Assembly: GCF_037479095.1 (NCBI RefSeq)
Contig: NZ_JBBGZW010000001.1
Location: forward strand, 2,728,001 to 2,792,000
DNA: 64,000 nt
Source of the DNA: Pantoea nemavictus
GTDB taxonomy: Bacteria; Pseudomonadota; Gammaproteobacteria; Enterobacterales; Enterobacteriaceae
Direction of reading: 5' to 3'
The notes beneath the pieces were generated by a model. The model searched no databases, was not told the origin of the DNA, and was given only the letters and a program-made list of their open reading frames with translations. Of the stretch, positions 9,841 to 19,897 are shown piece by piece. Both the position numbers and the translations under genes were made by a program. Positions within the stretch are counted from its first letter, which is position 1, and each line of letters starts with the position of its first letter.

Positions 9841-9970
9841 CTCGCTGTCCCCCATCCCGGCCTTCCCCCATAAATGGGGGAAGGAGATGCTGCTACATGC
9901 AACTTCACAACTCACATAGGGCAGCATCTTCCTCCCCCACTTGTGGAGGAGGACCGAGGAGGGGGACAGC
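9841..9970. repeat. Family A palindromic repeat, copy 3
   Basis: CTCGCTGTCCCCCATCCCGG opens the copy and GGAGGACCGAGGAGGGGGAC closes it. It sits in the 164-bp gap between pepA and holC, two genes on the same strand, so a transcript from pepA into holC-valS would contain the folded repeat. The other three copies lie beyond gene ends outside such a string. Confidence 0.85.
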
Positions 9971-9980
9971 CATCACCAAA

Positions 9981-11507
<1,527 letters not shown>

Positions 11508-11760
11508 TTAAAGACAACGGCCTTAGCTGTCGTTAGAATGTAGCGCGTTCGTAACCCATTAATTTGTTGCGACGCCATGACAATTCAGCGCCGGTAGTCA
11601 TAATGAGTTGTGGTGACAATATGTTGTTTTTTCACCACGCTAACGCGTTCGTCATACTATTTTAGCTACGATGACGGCCATTGATGAAGAAAAATGGCTG
11701 ATAAGCGTTGAAACTAGCGATTTTCCTGCAAAAAGACAAGTTATCACAGGCGTACTAAGC

Positions 11761-12861
11761 GTGATCATCATTAGATATCTGGTTCGGGAAACGCTCAAAA
11801 GCCAGCTGGCTATCCTCTTCATCCTGCTACTGATCTTCTTTTGTCAGAAGTTAGTGCGGATTTTGGGAGCTGCGGTGGATGGCGAGATCCCAACAAACTT
11901 AGTTCTGACATTGTTAGGACTTGGCGTGCCTGAAATGGCACAACTTATCCTGCCCCTAAGCCTATTTCTGGCGATTTTAATGACCCTTGGGCGGCTGTAC
12001 ACCGAAAGTGAAATCACGGTGATGCATGCCTGCGGCCTGGGTAAAAGCATGCTCATTAAAGCCGCGATGATCCTGATGCTGTTCACCTCGCTGGTGGCGG
12101 CGGTCAATGTCATCTGGTTAGGGCCGTGGTCGTCGCGTTATCAGCAAGAAGTGACGCAAAACGCCAAAGCGAATCCGGGTGCGGCAGCGCTGGCGGCTGG
12201 ACAGTTCCAGACGTCCAGTGACGGCAACGCGGTGCTGTTTGTCGAAAACGTGAAAGGCAATACCTTCGGCAACGTGTTCCTGGCGCAGCTGCGTCCGAAA
12301 GGCAACGCGCGTCCCTCGGTGGTGCTGGCAGACAGTGGTCACATGGAGCAGCGTAAAGATGGCTCGCAGGTGGTCACGCTGGATAAAGGCACGCGCTTTG
12401 AAGGTACCGCCTTGCTCCGCGATTTCCGCATTACGGACTTTGTGAACTATCAAGCGCTGGTGGGCTACAAAGAAGCCACGCTGGATCCGAACGATGCCGA
12501 TCAGGCGGATATTAGCGCGTTGCTGCAAAACAAGACGCCGCAGTTCCAGGCGGAATTCCACTGGCGTTTGACGCTGATCTTTGCGGTGCTGGTGATGGCG
12601 TTAATGGTGGTGCCGCTTAGCGTGGTAAACCCGCGTCAGGGGCGCGTGCTCTCAATGTTGCCCGCCATGCTGCTGTATCTGATCTTCTTCTTGCTACAGA
12701 GTTCTCTGCGTTCCAACGCAGCGAAAGGCCGGTTCGACCCTGCCATCTGGATGTGGGTAGTGAACTTCGCCTATCTGGCGCTGGCGGTGCTGCTGAACCT
12801 ATGGGATACCGTGCCGATGCGTCGCATCCGTGCCCGTTTTAGCCGTGGAGGATCGGTCTGA
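11761..12861 (+). CDS. lptF: LPS export permease LptF
   Basis: The 366-residue inner-membrane subunit of the LptB2FG ABC transporter extracts lipopolysaccharide from the inner membrane for delivery through LptC-A-DE. The GTG at 11761, giving VIIIRYLVRETLKSQ, is chosen because it matches the E. coli start and length. An in-frame ATG at 11671 would add 30 unrelated residues. Three N-terminal membrane segments, a periplasmic beta-jellyroll region (about 130-265) and three C-terminal segments are visible. Its stop overlaps the lptG start in TGATG. Confidence 0.96.
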   Translation: MIIIRYLVRETLKSQLAILFILLLIFFCQKLVRILGAAVDGEIPTNLVLTLLGLGVPEMAQLILPLSLFLAILMTLGRLYTESEITVMHACGLGKSMLIKAAMILMLFTSLVAAVNVIWLGPWSSRYQQEVTQNAKANPGAAALAAGQFQTSSDGNAVLFVENVKGNTFGNVFLAQLRPKGNARPSVVLADSGHMEQRKDGSQVVTLDKGTRFEGTALLRDFRITDFVNYQALVGYKEATLDPNDADQADISALLQNKTPQFQAEFHWRLTLIFAVLVMALMVVPLSVVNPRQGRVLSMLPAMLLYLIFFLLQSSLRSNAAKGRFDPAIWMWVVNFAYLALAVLLNLWDTVPMRRIRARFSRGGSV

Positions 12862-13937
12862 TGTTTAAGGTTCTTGACCGCTATATCGGCAAAACTATCT
12901 TCAACACCATTATGCTGACGCTGTTCATGCTGGTGTCGTTGTCAGGCATCATTAAGTTCGTGGATCAGCTGCGTAAAACCGGGCAGGGCGCGTACACCGC
13001 ACTGGATGCCGGTTACTACACGCTGCTCAGCGTACCGAAAGATATCGAAATCTTCTTCCCGATGGCGGCGCTGTTGGGCGCGTTACTCGGTTTGGGCACG
13101 CTGGCGCAGCGCAGTGAGCTGGTGGTGATGCAGGCATCGGGCTTTACTCGCATGCAGGTGGCGCTGGCGGTAATGAAAACCGCCATTCCGCTGGTGCTAT
13201 TAACCATGGCGGTGGGCGAGTTCGTTGCGCCGCAGGGTGAGCAGATGGCGCGTAACTATCGTGCGCAACAGCTGTACGGCGGCTCGCTGGTCTCCACGCA
13301 AAACGGTCTGTGGGCGAAGGACGGTAACAACTTCATCTACATCGAGCGCATCAAAGGCGATAACGAGATTGATGGTGTCAGCATCTATAATTTCAGCGAC
13401 CAGCGCCGTTTGCTGAGCGTACGTTACGCGGCGACTGCGACCTGGAACGCCGATAAGAAGCTGTGGGTGTTATCGCAGGTAGATGAATCTAACCTGCAAG
13501 ATGCCAAACAAATCACCGGTTCACAGAGCCTGAGCGGCGAATGGAAAACCAACCTCACGCCAGATAAGCTCGGCGTGGTGGCGCTGGATCCAGACGCTTT
13601 GTCGATCAGTGGCCTGTATAACTACAGCAAATACCTTAAGCAGAGCGGCCAGGTTTCGGGACGTTACCTGCTGAATATGTGGAGCAAAATCTTCCAGCCG
13701 CTGTCGGTAGCGGTGATGATGCTGATGGCGCTGTCGTTTATCTTTGGTCCGCTGCGTAGCGTCTCAATGGGCGTGCGCGTGGTAACGGGGATTAGCTTTG
13801 GCTTCCTGTTCTACGTGCTAGATCAGATCTTTGGCCCGTTAAGCCTGGTCTACGGTTTACCGCCGATATTAGGCGCGATTTTGCCGAGCGGCGCGTTCTT
13901 CGCCATCAGCTTGTTCCTGCTGATGAAACGCCGGTAA
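12861..13937 (+). CDS. lptG: LPS export permease LptG
   Basis: The 358-residue partner of LptF starts MFKVLDRYIGKTIFNTI. It has the same plan of three membrane segments, a periplasmic jellyroll domain, then three membrane segments. ERSELVVMQASGF-like coupling-helix residues (QRSELVVMQASGFTR) contact LptB. The one-base overlap with lptF indicates coupled translation and equal dosage of the two permease halves. Confidence 0.97.
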   Translation: MFKVLDRYIGKTIFNTIMLTLFMLVSLSGIIKFVDQLRKTGQGAYTALDAGYYTLLSVPKDIEIFFPMAALLGALLGLGTLAQRSELVVMQASGFTRMQVALAVMKTAIPLVLLTMAVGEFVAPQGEQMARNYRAQQLYGGSLVSTQNGLWAKDGNNFIYIERIKGDNEIDGVSIYNFSDQRRLLSVRYAATATWNADKKLWVLSQVDESNLQDAKQITGSQSLSGEWKTNLTPDKLGVVALDPDALSISGLYNYSKYLKQSGQVSGRYLLNMWSKIFQPLSVAVMMLMALSFIFGPLRSVSMGVRVVTGISFGFLFYVLDQIFGPLSLVYGLPPILGAILPSGAFFAISLFLLMKRR

Positions 13938-13942
13938 TTGTC

Positions 13943-13968
13943 ATGGGCCAGCCTCGATGCTGGCCCAT
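13943..13968. terminator. Hairpin between lptG and yjiN
   Basis: ATGGGCCAGC and GCTGGCCCAT form a perfect 10-bp stem with a six-base loop, between the convergent ends of lptG and yjiN. The following T-run is weak (CCTCTTC), so it may stop transcription only partly or act mainly as a 3' stabilising hairpin. Confidence 0.6.
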
Positions 13969-14002
13969 CCTCTTCAGTAAAATCGCCTTTTCTGACGTCC
14001 CC

Positions 14003-15280
14003 TCACTGCAACTGCTGAACCCATCCTGGCACCTGCGACAACAAATACAAAATCAGGCCAATGGTGCCGCCCACCAGCGTGCCGTTAATGCGGATGAACT
14101 GCAGATCGCGACCTATATTCAGCTCGATTTGCTGTGACATATCGCGTGCATCCCAGCTTTTCACGGTGTCGCTGATATGGCGCGTCAGGAAGGTGGCGAA
14201 CTCCGGTGCCACGCTGCGTGCCGCATCTTCCAGATGTTGATTCATTGAGGCGCGTAGCGCTTCATCGGCAGCCAGGGTTTCACCCAGCCACAGCGCGGCC
14301 AGTCTGACGCGCTCCTGCACCCGTGAATCCTCACTGTTCAAATCGTCTTTCAGCCAGCCACGTAAATCCTGCCACAGTTCGCCGATATAACGATTGAAAG
14401 ACTCATCCTCCTTCAGCCAGTTCTTGATGCCTTCGGCGCGTTCCGCCATTTCCGGATCGGTTTTCAGTCGCTCAATCAGCCGCTGCACCGCACGGTCGAA
14501 GCCCAGACGCAGCTCATGTCCCTGATCGAGCGCCACCTGGTCGAGAATTGAGTCCACCGCATTCGCCACCAAATCGGCGCTGTGCTCGCCAAGCCATTCG
14601 GTCGGCAGCATTTTGGCTTTAATCGGATGTTCGCGCTTCAGCCAGCGTACAATCTGCGCGGCGATAAACTCACGTGTGCCGGGCTTGTGCAGCAGGCGCA
14701 GCAGCTGTTGCACCGCGGCATCGAGCAACTCCTGATGACGATTGTTCTTGGTCAGGCTATCCAACAGCAGTGCGCTGGATTGGGTGAGATCAACTTTATC
14801 TAGCGCGCGATGCACCGCGCGGCGTAAAAAGCGCTGAATGCGTTGGTCGTCAGTGAGATCGAGAAAGCCGCGCATTACCTGCAGCAGATGACGACCAATG
14901 CGATCGGCGTTGCCCGGCGTGTTCAGCCACTGTGCCAACATTTGCGACGGATCGTGGCGGCGAATCAGCGCCAGTAGCGAATCGGTATCGAGGAATTTCT
15001 CCTGCACGAAGCGACCAAGATTCTCCCCAATACGATCTTTGTTACGCGGAATAATCGCCGTATGACGTGAGATAAACGGCACCGGCACGCGCCGGAACAG
15101 CGCCACCACGGCGAACCAGTCGGCTAAGGCCCCGACCATCGCCGCTTCCGCGATCGCTTTGAGTCCGAGAACCCAAAAGTTGGGCGGCAGAAACAGCGTT
15201 ACGACAAAAGTCGCGGCGGCAATCACCAGCAGCGACAGCGCCAGACGTTTGCTGCGTTTGAGTTGTTGATATTTATCCAT
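14003..15280 (-). CDS. yjiN: DUF445 family membrane protein, YjiN-like
   Basis: The 425-residue protein has two N-terminal membrane segments ([19 protein letters not shown] and a second near residues 40-60 ending [12 protein letters not shown]). A long helical region follows, and one C-terminal membrane segment ([15 protein letters not shown]). [21 protein letters not shown] is the DUF445 signature. The function of this family is not established; a hairpin-like anchoring of a cytoplasmic or periplasmic helical domain is inferred. It is 11 bp downstream of yjgR on the same strand and may be in one operon. Confidence 0.85.
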   Translation of the reverse strand: MDKYQQLKRSKRLALSLLVIAAATFVVTLFLPPNFWVLGLKAIAEAAMVGALADWFAVVALFRRVPVPFISRHTAIIPRNKDRIGENLGRFVQEKFLDTDSLLALIRRHDPSQMLAQWLNTPGNADRIGRHLLQVMRGFLDLTDDQRIQRFLRRAVHRALDKVDLTQSSALLLDSLTKNNRHQELLDAAVQQLLRLLHKPGTREFIAAQIVRWLKREHPIKAKMLPTEWLGEHSADLVANAVDSILDQVALDQGHELRLGFDRAVQRLIERLKTDPEMAERAEGIKNWLKEDESFNRYIGELWQDLRGWLKDDLNSEDSRVQERVRLAALWLGETLAADEALRASMNQHLEDAARSVAPEFATFLTRHISDTVKSWDARDMSQQIELNIGRDLQFIRINGTLVGGTIGLILYLLSQVPGWVQQLQ

Positions 15281-15291
15281 AAATCCTTTTT

Positions 15292-16794
15292 TTAACGACG
15301 ACGGCCGCCCAATAAACTGCCGAGCACACCGCGAATGATCTGATTGGTAACCTGACGCGCAGCGCTTTTCGCCACGCTCTGCACCACGCCATCGCGCTTG
15401 CCACCACGCGGACCGGTGGTGCCGAACAGAATGTCCTTCAGGCCGCCGAGAATGCCGCCATCAACATCGACGCTATTACCTTTGGCTTCTGGCGCGTTGG
15501 CTTGTTGCGTTGCGACCTGCACGCCTTTTTGCAACATTTCGAAGGCGGATTCACGATCCACTTCAGTATCGTATTTGCCGTACAGCGGCGAGTTGTTGAT
15601 CAGGCTGTTACGTTCATCCAGACTCACCGGGCCCATGCGCGAGCCGGGTGCAATCACCATCGCACGCTGCACCATCGAGGGACTGCCTTTTTCATCAAGG
15701 AAGGAGATTAGCGCTTCGCCGGTGCCGAGCGCCTGAATCGCCTCGACGATATCAAAGTCTGGATTGGCGCGCATGGTTTCAGCGGCGCTTTTCACTGCTT
15801 TCTGGTCTTTCGGCGTAAAGGCACGCAGTGCATGCTGCACGCGGTTGCCGAGCTGTCCCAGCACGTTGTCGGGAATATCGCCAGGATTCTGCGTGACGAA
15901 ATAGACGCCAACGCCCTTGGAGCGGATCAAACGAATCACCTGCTCAACCTTCTCCAGCAGCACCGGCGGCGCATCGGTAAACAGCAGGTGCGCTTCGTCG
16001 AAGAAGAACACCATTTTTGGCTTGTCGAGATCGCCCGCTTCCGGTAACTGCTCATACAGCTCTGCCAGCAGCCACAGCAGACTGGTGGCGTAAAGTTTTG
16101 GCATTTGATAGAGCTTTTCCGCCGAGAGGATATTGATAAAGCCTTTACCGTTGCTGTCGCAGCGCATCCAGTCGCGGATATCCAGCATGGGTTCGCCAAA
16201 GAAGTGCTCGGCCCCTTGCTGTTCCAGCGCCAGCAAGCCGCGCTGAATCGCCCCCACCGACGCGCTGTTGATGTTGCCGTATTGCGTCTGAAATGCCTTG
16301 GCGTTGTCGCCGATGTACTGCGTCATGGCGCGCAGATCTTTGAAGTCCAGCAGCAACAAGCCTTGATCGTCGGCGATGCGGAAGATGATCTGCAGTACGC
16401 CGGATTGCACGTCGTTGAGATTGAGCAGACGTGCCAGCAGCAGCGGGCCGAGATCGGACACCGTCGCACGCACCGGATGCCCCTGCTGGCCAAAAATATC
16501 CCACACCATCACCGGATTTTTCTGCGCCTGCCAGTCGGTGACGCCGATCTTCGCCAGACGCGCCAGCAGCTTTTCAGAGCCGTCGCCTGCAGCGGAAATA
16601 CCGGTGAGATCGCCTTTCACATCCGCCATAAACACCGGCACGCCGATGTCGGAGAAGGATTCCGCCAGCTTTTGCAGCGTCACGGTTTTGCCGGTGCCGG
16701 TGGCGCCAGTAATCAAGCCGTGGCGGTTCGCCATGTTGGAGAGGAGATGCAATTGAACGTCGGGCGTTTGGGCAATCAGCAACGGAGTGGTCAT
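15292..16794 (-). CDS. yjgR: HerA/DUF853-type ATPase YjgR
   Basis: The 500-residue P-loop ATPase of the HerA-FtsK type has Walker [10 protein letters not shown] near residue 31 and Walker [14 protein letters not shown] near 245-257. [22 protein letters not shown] follows as a sensor/arginine region. E. coli YjgR has the same plan and an uncertain role, perhaps in DNA or nucleoprotein handling. The Gly/Arg-rich C-terminus (LGGRRR) is kept. The ATG at 16794 gives the family start [11 protein letters not shown]; the frame is open upstream only into repeat sequence. Confidence 0.9.
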   Translation of the reverse strand: MTTPLLIAQTPDVQLHLLSNMANRHGLITGATGTGKTVTLQKLAESFSDIGVPVFMADVKGDLTGISAAGDGSEKLLARLAKIGVTDWQAQKNPVMVWDIFGQQGHPVRATVSDLGPLLLARLLNLNDVQSGVLQIIFRIADDQGLLLLDFKDLRAMTQYIGDNAKAFQTQYGNINSASVGAIQRGLLALEQQGAEHFFGEPMLDIRDWMRCDSNGKGFINILSAEKLYQMPKLYATSLLWLLAELYEQLPEAGDLDKPKMVFFFDEAHLLFTDAPPVLLEKVEQVIRLIRSKGVGVYFVTQNPGDIPDNVLGQLGNRVQHALRAFTPKDQKAVKSAAETMRANPDFDIVEAIQALGTGEALISFLDEKGSPSMVQRAMVIAPGSRMGPVSLDERNSLINNSPLYGKYDTEVDRESAFEMLQKGVQVATQQANAPEAKGNSVDVDGGILGGLKDILFGTTGPRGGKRDGVVQSVAKSAARQVTNQIIRGVLGSLLGGRRR

Positions 16795-16880
16795 GATTAT
16801 TTCGCTCTCAGGCAATAGGTTATGCCAGAAAGGATAGCAAGCGGCGCGCGAGGAGGGAGGAGGATTGTGCCGAAAAGGTT

Positions 16881-17019
16881 GTGCCAACTGTCCCCCATCC
16901 CGGCCTTCCCCCATAAATGGGGGAAGGAGACGCTGCTACATGCCACTTCAGAACTGACATAGAGCAGCGTCTTCCTCCTCCATTTATGGGGGAGGACCGA
17001 GGAGGGGGGATGGCAGCAC
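16881..17019. repeat. Family A palindromic repeat, copy 4
   Basis: GTGCCAACTGTCCCCC and GGGGGGATGGCAGCAC form the outer ends. The inner hairpin CTTCCCCCATAAATGGGGGAAG is perfect apart from its loop. It lies between the 3' end of the binding-protein gene and the start of yjgR. Confidence 0.85.
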
Positions 17020-17027
17020 GATCTAAA

Positions 17028-18596
17028 TTATTTCTGCACCGTATCAAAAAACAGCAAACTCACGCCAATCCCTTGCTGCACATGATTAACGTTATTGCGC
17101 ACCGCGACCTGCTGCGCGCCCTGCAGCGTTACCACAAACGGGGAATTCTGCTGCATCGTTTTTTGCAAATCGGTATATAACGCACGACGTTTAGCCGCAT
17201 CGCTTTCACCGGCTGCCGCACGGGTTTTGGCACTGAGCTCCGGAATATCCCAGCCAACGCGCCACGCCAGGGTTTTGGAGCCGCCCGGCACGTTATAGGC
17301 GAAGGCGCTGGCATTGGTGTTGGGATCGACATAGTCCGCGCCCCAATAGATAAAGATCGACTGGAAATCGCGGCCGCGCATTTTGCTCCACAGCTCTGAC
17401 TCCGCCACCGGCTGCAGCTCAATCTGCACATCCGCCTTGGCAAAGCTGGCCTGCAGCGCCTGCGCCACATCAATGTAAGGCGGCTGATTGATCACCGTCA
17501 GCGCAAACTTCGTGCCTGGCTTGATGCCGCCTTTGGCTAAAATCTCTTTGGCTTTCGCCACATCGTAATGGAAAGGCTGATCCTCCAGCGCGCCATCAAA
17601 GCCTTGTGGCAGGAAGCTTTGATGAATGCGGTACTGGCCTTTCAGCAGATCTTGCGAAATTGAGTGGTAATCCACCAGCCAGCGCGCGGCTTGCCACAGC
17701 GCCGGGTTGCCCAGCGCCGGTTGCGCTTTATCTTTGGTGTTGAAACCAAGGTAATAGACCAGGCTGGATGGGAACGCCTCAATGCGCAGATTTTTGTCGC
17801 TCTTCAGCGCATCAATCTGATCCGGTCCGAGCTGATAGGCGACATCGACATCACCTTGCTGAATCAGCAGGCGACGCGCACCGGCATCCGCCACACCCTT
17901 TAACAAAATACGCTTCAGCTTCGGCTGAGGATTGGCTTGTTTGTTGGCGCTCAGCACCAGCGCCTGCTGCGGCACATACTGCTGAATGGTAAACGCGCCG
18001 CTACCGGCCGAATTGGTATGCAGCCAGCCGTTGCCGGCATCATTATTCACCACATGCTGCTGCACGGTTTTACTGTCAACCACGGAGGCCACTGGCGCCG
18101 TCAGCAGGCGCAGCGCCAGGTTCTGACCAATCTGCGCTGGCCACTGAATCTCCAGCTGATGGTCATTCAGCACGTTAAACTGACTGGCGATGTTTTCAGG
18201 GGTCCAGCCAAATTCGGCGAGAATGAAAGAGGGCGCTTTATTCAGCTGCACCGCGCGCGTCAGTGAGAAGATCACATCCTGCGCCGTCACCGGATTGCCG
18301 CTGGAGAAGTGGGCGTCAGGTTTAATGTTAAACACTAAGCTGTGCGGCGTGCTGCCCTGCTGCCAACCGGTTGCCAGCAGCGGTGCCAGCTTCTGCGGCG
18401 AATTGCGATCCGCTTCTACCAGCGTTTGGTAAATATTGCGCTGCACGCTATTGCTTACGGTTTCGAAGCTTTCAGCGGGATCGAAGCTAATAATGCCGTC
18501 GAGCGGTACGGCAACGACAAGGGTATCTTTCGGCGTGGCGGCATGCAGTGCAAAACTGCTGCCCCATAAAGCGACGAGCAAAATCAGTGAGCGCAT
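17028..18596 (-). CDS. Periplasmic peptide-type ABC substrate-binding protein (SBP_bac_5)
   Basis: The 522-residue protein has a clear signal peptide (MRSLILLVALWGSSFALHA, cleavage before ATPKD). The cluster C (family 5) binding-protein fold is shown by SFDPAESFETVSNSVQRNIYQTLVE, by LVFNIKPDAHFSSGNPVTAQDVIFSLTRA and by a DYVDPNTNASAF segment near residue 420. Relatives bind di- and oligopeptides, nickel chelates or opines. No permease or ATPase genes are adjacent, so it is an orphan that must share a transporter elsewhere. Ligand unknown. Confidence 0.88.
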   Translation of the reverse strand: MRSLILLVALWGSSFALHAATPKDTLVVAVPLDGIISFDPAESFETVSNSVQRNIYQTLVEADRNSPQKLAPLLATGWQQGSTPHSLVFNIKPDAHFSSGNPVTAQDVIFSLTRAVQLNKAPSFILAEFGWTPENIASQFNVLNDHQLEIQWPAQIGQNLALRLLTAPVASVVDSKTVQQHVVNNDAGNGWLHTNSAGSGAFTIQQYVPQQALVLSANKQANPQPKLKRILLKGVADAGARRLLIQQGDVDVAYQLGPDQIDALKSDKNLRIEAFPSSLVYYLGFNTKDKAQPALGNPALWQAARWLVDYHSISQDLLKGQYRIHQSFLPQGFDGALEDQPFHYDVAKAKEILAKGGIKPGTKFALTVINQPPYIDVAQALQASFAKADVQIELQPVAESELWSKMRGRDFQSIFIYWGADYVDPNTNASAFAYNVPGGSKTLAWRVGWDIPELSAKTRAAAGESDAAKRRALYTDLQKTMQQNSPFVVTLQGAQQVAVRNNVNHVQQGIGVSLLFFDTVQK

Positions 18597-19128
18597 TATT
18601 GTTTTCCTGGAGAAGAGATAATCAGACTCTATCTCTGCCGCCGCTCAGGCAAAATGCCGGTTTGTTCTGAGCTGTGCCGGAAAATAACAATTGATTGCGT
18701 TCAGGTATTATTGCGTTTATTTTGTGCGCTATCTGTCATTTCCGGGAAATAGATCGTTCATCTGCTGGTCAATTAAGTAAATGAAATGTTATAAATGAGA
18801 ATAATTCTCTGGTATAGAAGTATGATTTTTTTTCATTGATTCATTTTGGCGATTATTTCTCTGCGCGATAATACCTGGTCAATTGCCCATCAAATAACCT
18901 CAATATCCCAACAATTGTACGGTTAAAACCTCATTTTCTGCCTCGAAAGCCTTTTACCAAGCCTTAACCTAAATTCAACATGATGATTGAATTTCATCAA
19001 AACATATCCTTAATTGAATTTTTACATTCTGAAATACCTATATCCCTAATATTGCCAGGTTATTTACCGATTTATAAAGCTATTAACAAAAATAATTATC
19101 TTTCTTAGCAAGTGAGAGTCGTCGCGCC
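18597..19128. other. Long AT-rich divergent intergenic region
   Basis: These 532 bases separate the binding-protein gene (minus) from the dehydrogenase operon (plus). The middle is markedly AT-rich and holds no credible gene. A Fur-like palindrome lies at 18796-18810. The long untranslated region before 19129 suggests complex control of the dehydrogenase operon. The ribosome site before the ATG at 19129 is weak (GTGAGAG). Confidence 0.7.
18796..18810. promoter_or_regulatory. Candidate Fur-type palindrome
   Basis: TGAGAATAATTCTCT matches the 7-1-7 Fur pattern TGATAAT-N-ATTATCA at 11 of 14 positions and is nearly perfectly symmetric. It could serve either flanking gene. No companion -10/-35 pair was identified with certainty. 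Confidence 0.4.
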
Positions 19129-19860
19129 ATGCTTCTAAATAAACCGACCACCAGACGTAAGTTTTTACTTGGGTCGCTATTGGCTTTGCCATTAAGTGAC
19201 CTGGTATTTAAGGGATTAACTGCGGCGCAAGCTGCGGAAATGGCAGCACCCGAGCTCGCCGATTATAAACCGATCTTTTTCAGTGCCGATGAGTGGCAAT
19301 TTATTCTGGCTGCAGCCGATCGTCTGATCCCCGCTGGCGGCAAAGGTAAAGCGCCAGGTGCACTGGAAACCAACGTGCCGATCTTTATCGATCAGCAGCT
19401 GCACAGCCCGGAGTTCGGCGCCGAGATCTACATGCAAGGTCCGTTTGACGTGCACGCGCCTGCCACCATGGGATACCAAATTCCGTTTACGCCACAGCAG
19501 ATGTACCAAACCGGTATCAAGCTGGTGAATCAGTGGACGCAGAGCAACTTCCAGAAACCATTCCATGCGCTATCACTGGAAGAGAAAGATGCGGTGCTGA
19601 CCAAAGTGAACAAAAACGACGGTATCGACTTCGCCGCTCTGGGCGAAGAGAACCTGAAGGCCTCACAGTTCTTCAGCCAGCTGCTTTCAGATACCAAACA
19701 CGGCTACCTCGCTGACCCGATGTACGGCGGCAACAAAGGCATGAAAGCCTGGATTGCTATCGGCTTCCCGGGCGCACGCGCCAGCTTTACCGAATGGGTG
19801 AAGCAGCACAACGTGCCGTACCCGCTGGGACCGGTCAGCCTCTTGGGTGAAAGCGCGTAA
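19129..19860 (+). CDS. Gluconate 2-dehydrogenase-type small (gamma) subunit, Tat-exported
   Basis: The 243-residue protein starts with a twin-arginine signal (TTRRKFLLGS, then a hydrophobic stretch ending AAQAAEMA). It matches the gluconate dehydrogenase subunit 3 family. In the heterotrimeric flavoprotein-cytochrome c dehydrogenases this subunit escorts the flavin subunit through Tat, since the alpha subunit has no signal of its own. It is first in a three-gene operon. The substrate could be gluconate or 2-keto-gluconate; the sequence alone does not decide. Confidence 0.88.
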   Translation: MLLNKPTTRRKFLLGSLLALPLSDLVFKGLTAAQAAEMAAPELADYKPIFFSADEWQFILAAADRLIPAGGKGKAPGALETNVPIFIDQQLHSPEFGAEIYMQGPFDVHAPATMGYQIPFTPQQMYQTGIKLVNQWTQSNFQKPFHALSLEEKDAVLTKVNKNDGIDFAALGEENLKASQFFSQLLSDTKHGYLADPMYGGNKGMKAWIAIGFPGARASFTEWVKQHNVPYPLGPVSLLGESA

Positions 19861-19897
19861 GCACACCCCCGTTTTTGGTATGTGAGACAGGATTAAC

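Noticed and set aside
9817..9927. N-terminal extension of holC upstream of 9816
   Set aside because: The extra residues come from family A repeat sequence, and the conserved HolC start is at 9816 with a good ribosome site.
11671..11760. Upstream ATG for lptF
   Set aside because: It adds 30 residues before the conserved VIIIRYLVRETL start; GTG at 11761 gives the standard 366-residue protein.
16795..16914. N-terminal extension of yjgR upstream of 16794
   Set aside because: The extension encodes repeat-derived sequence, while [11 protein letters not shown] is the family start.
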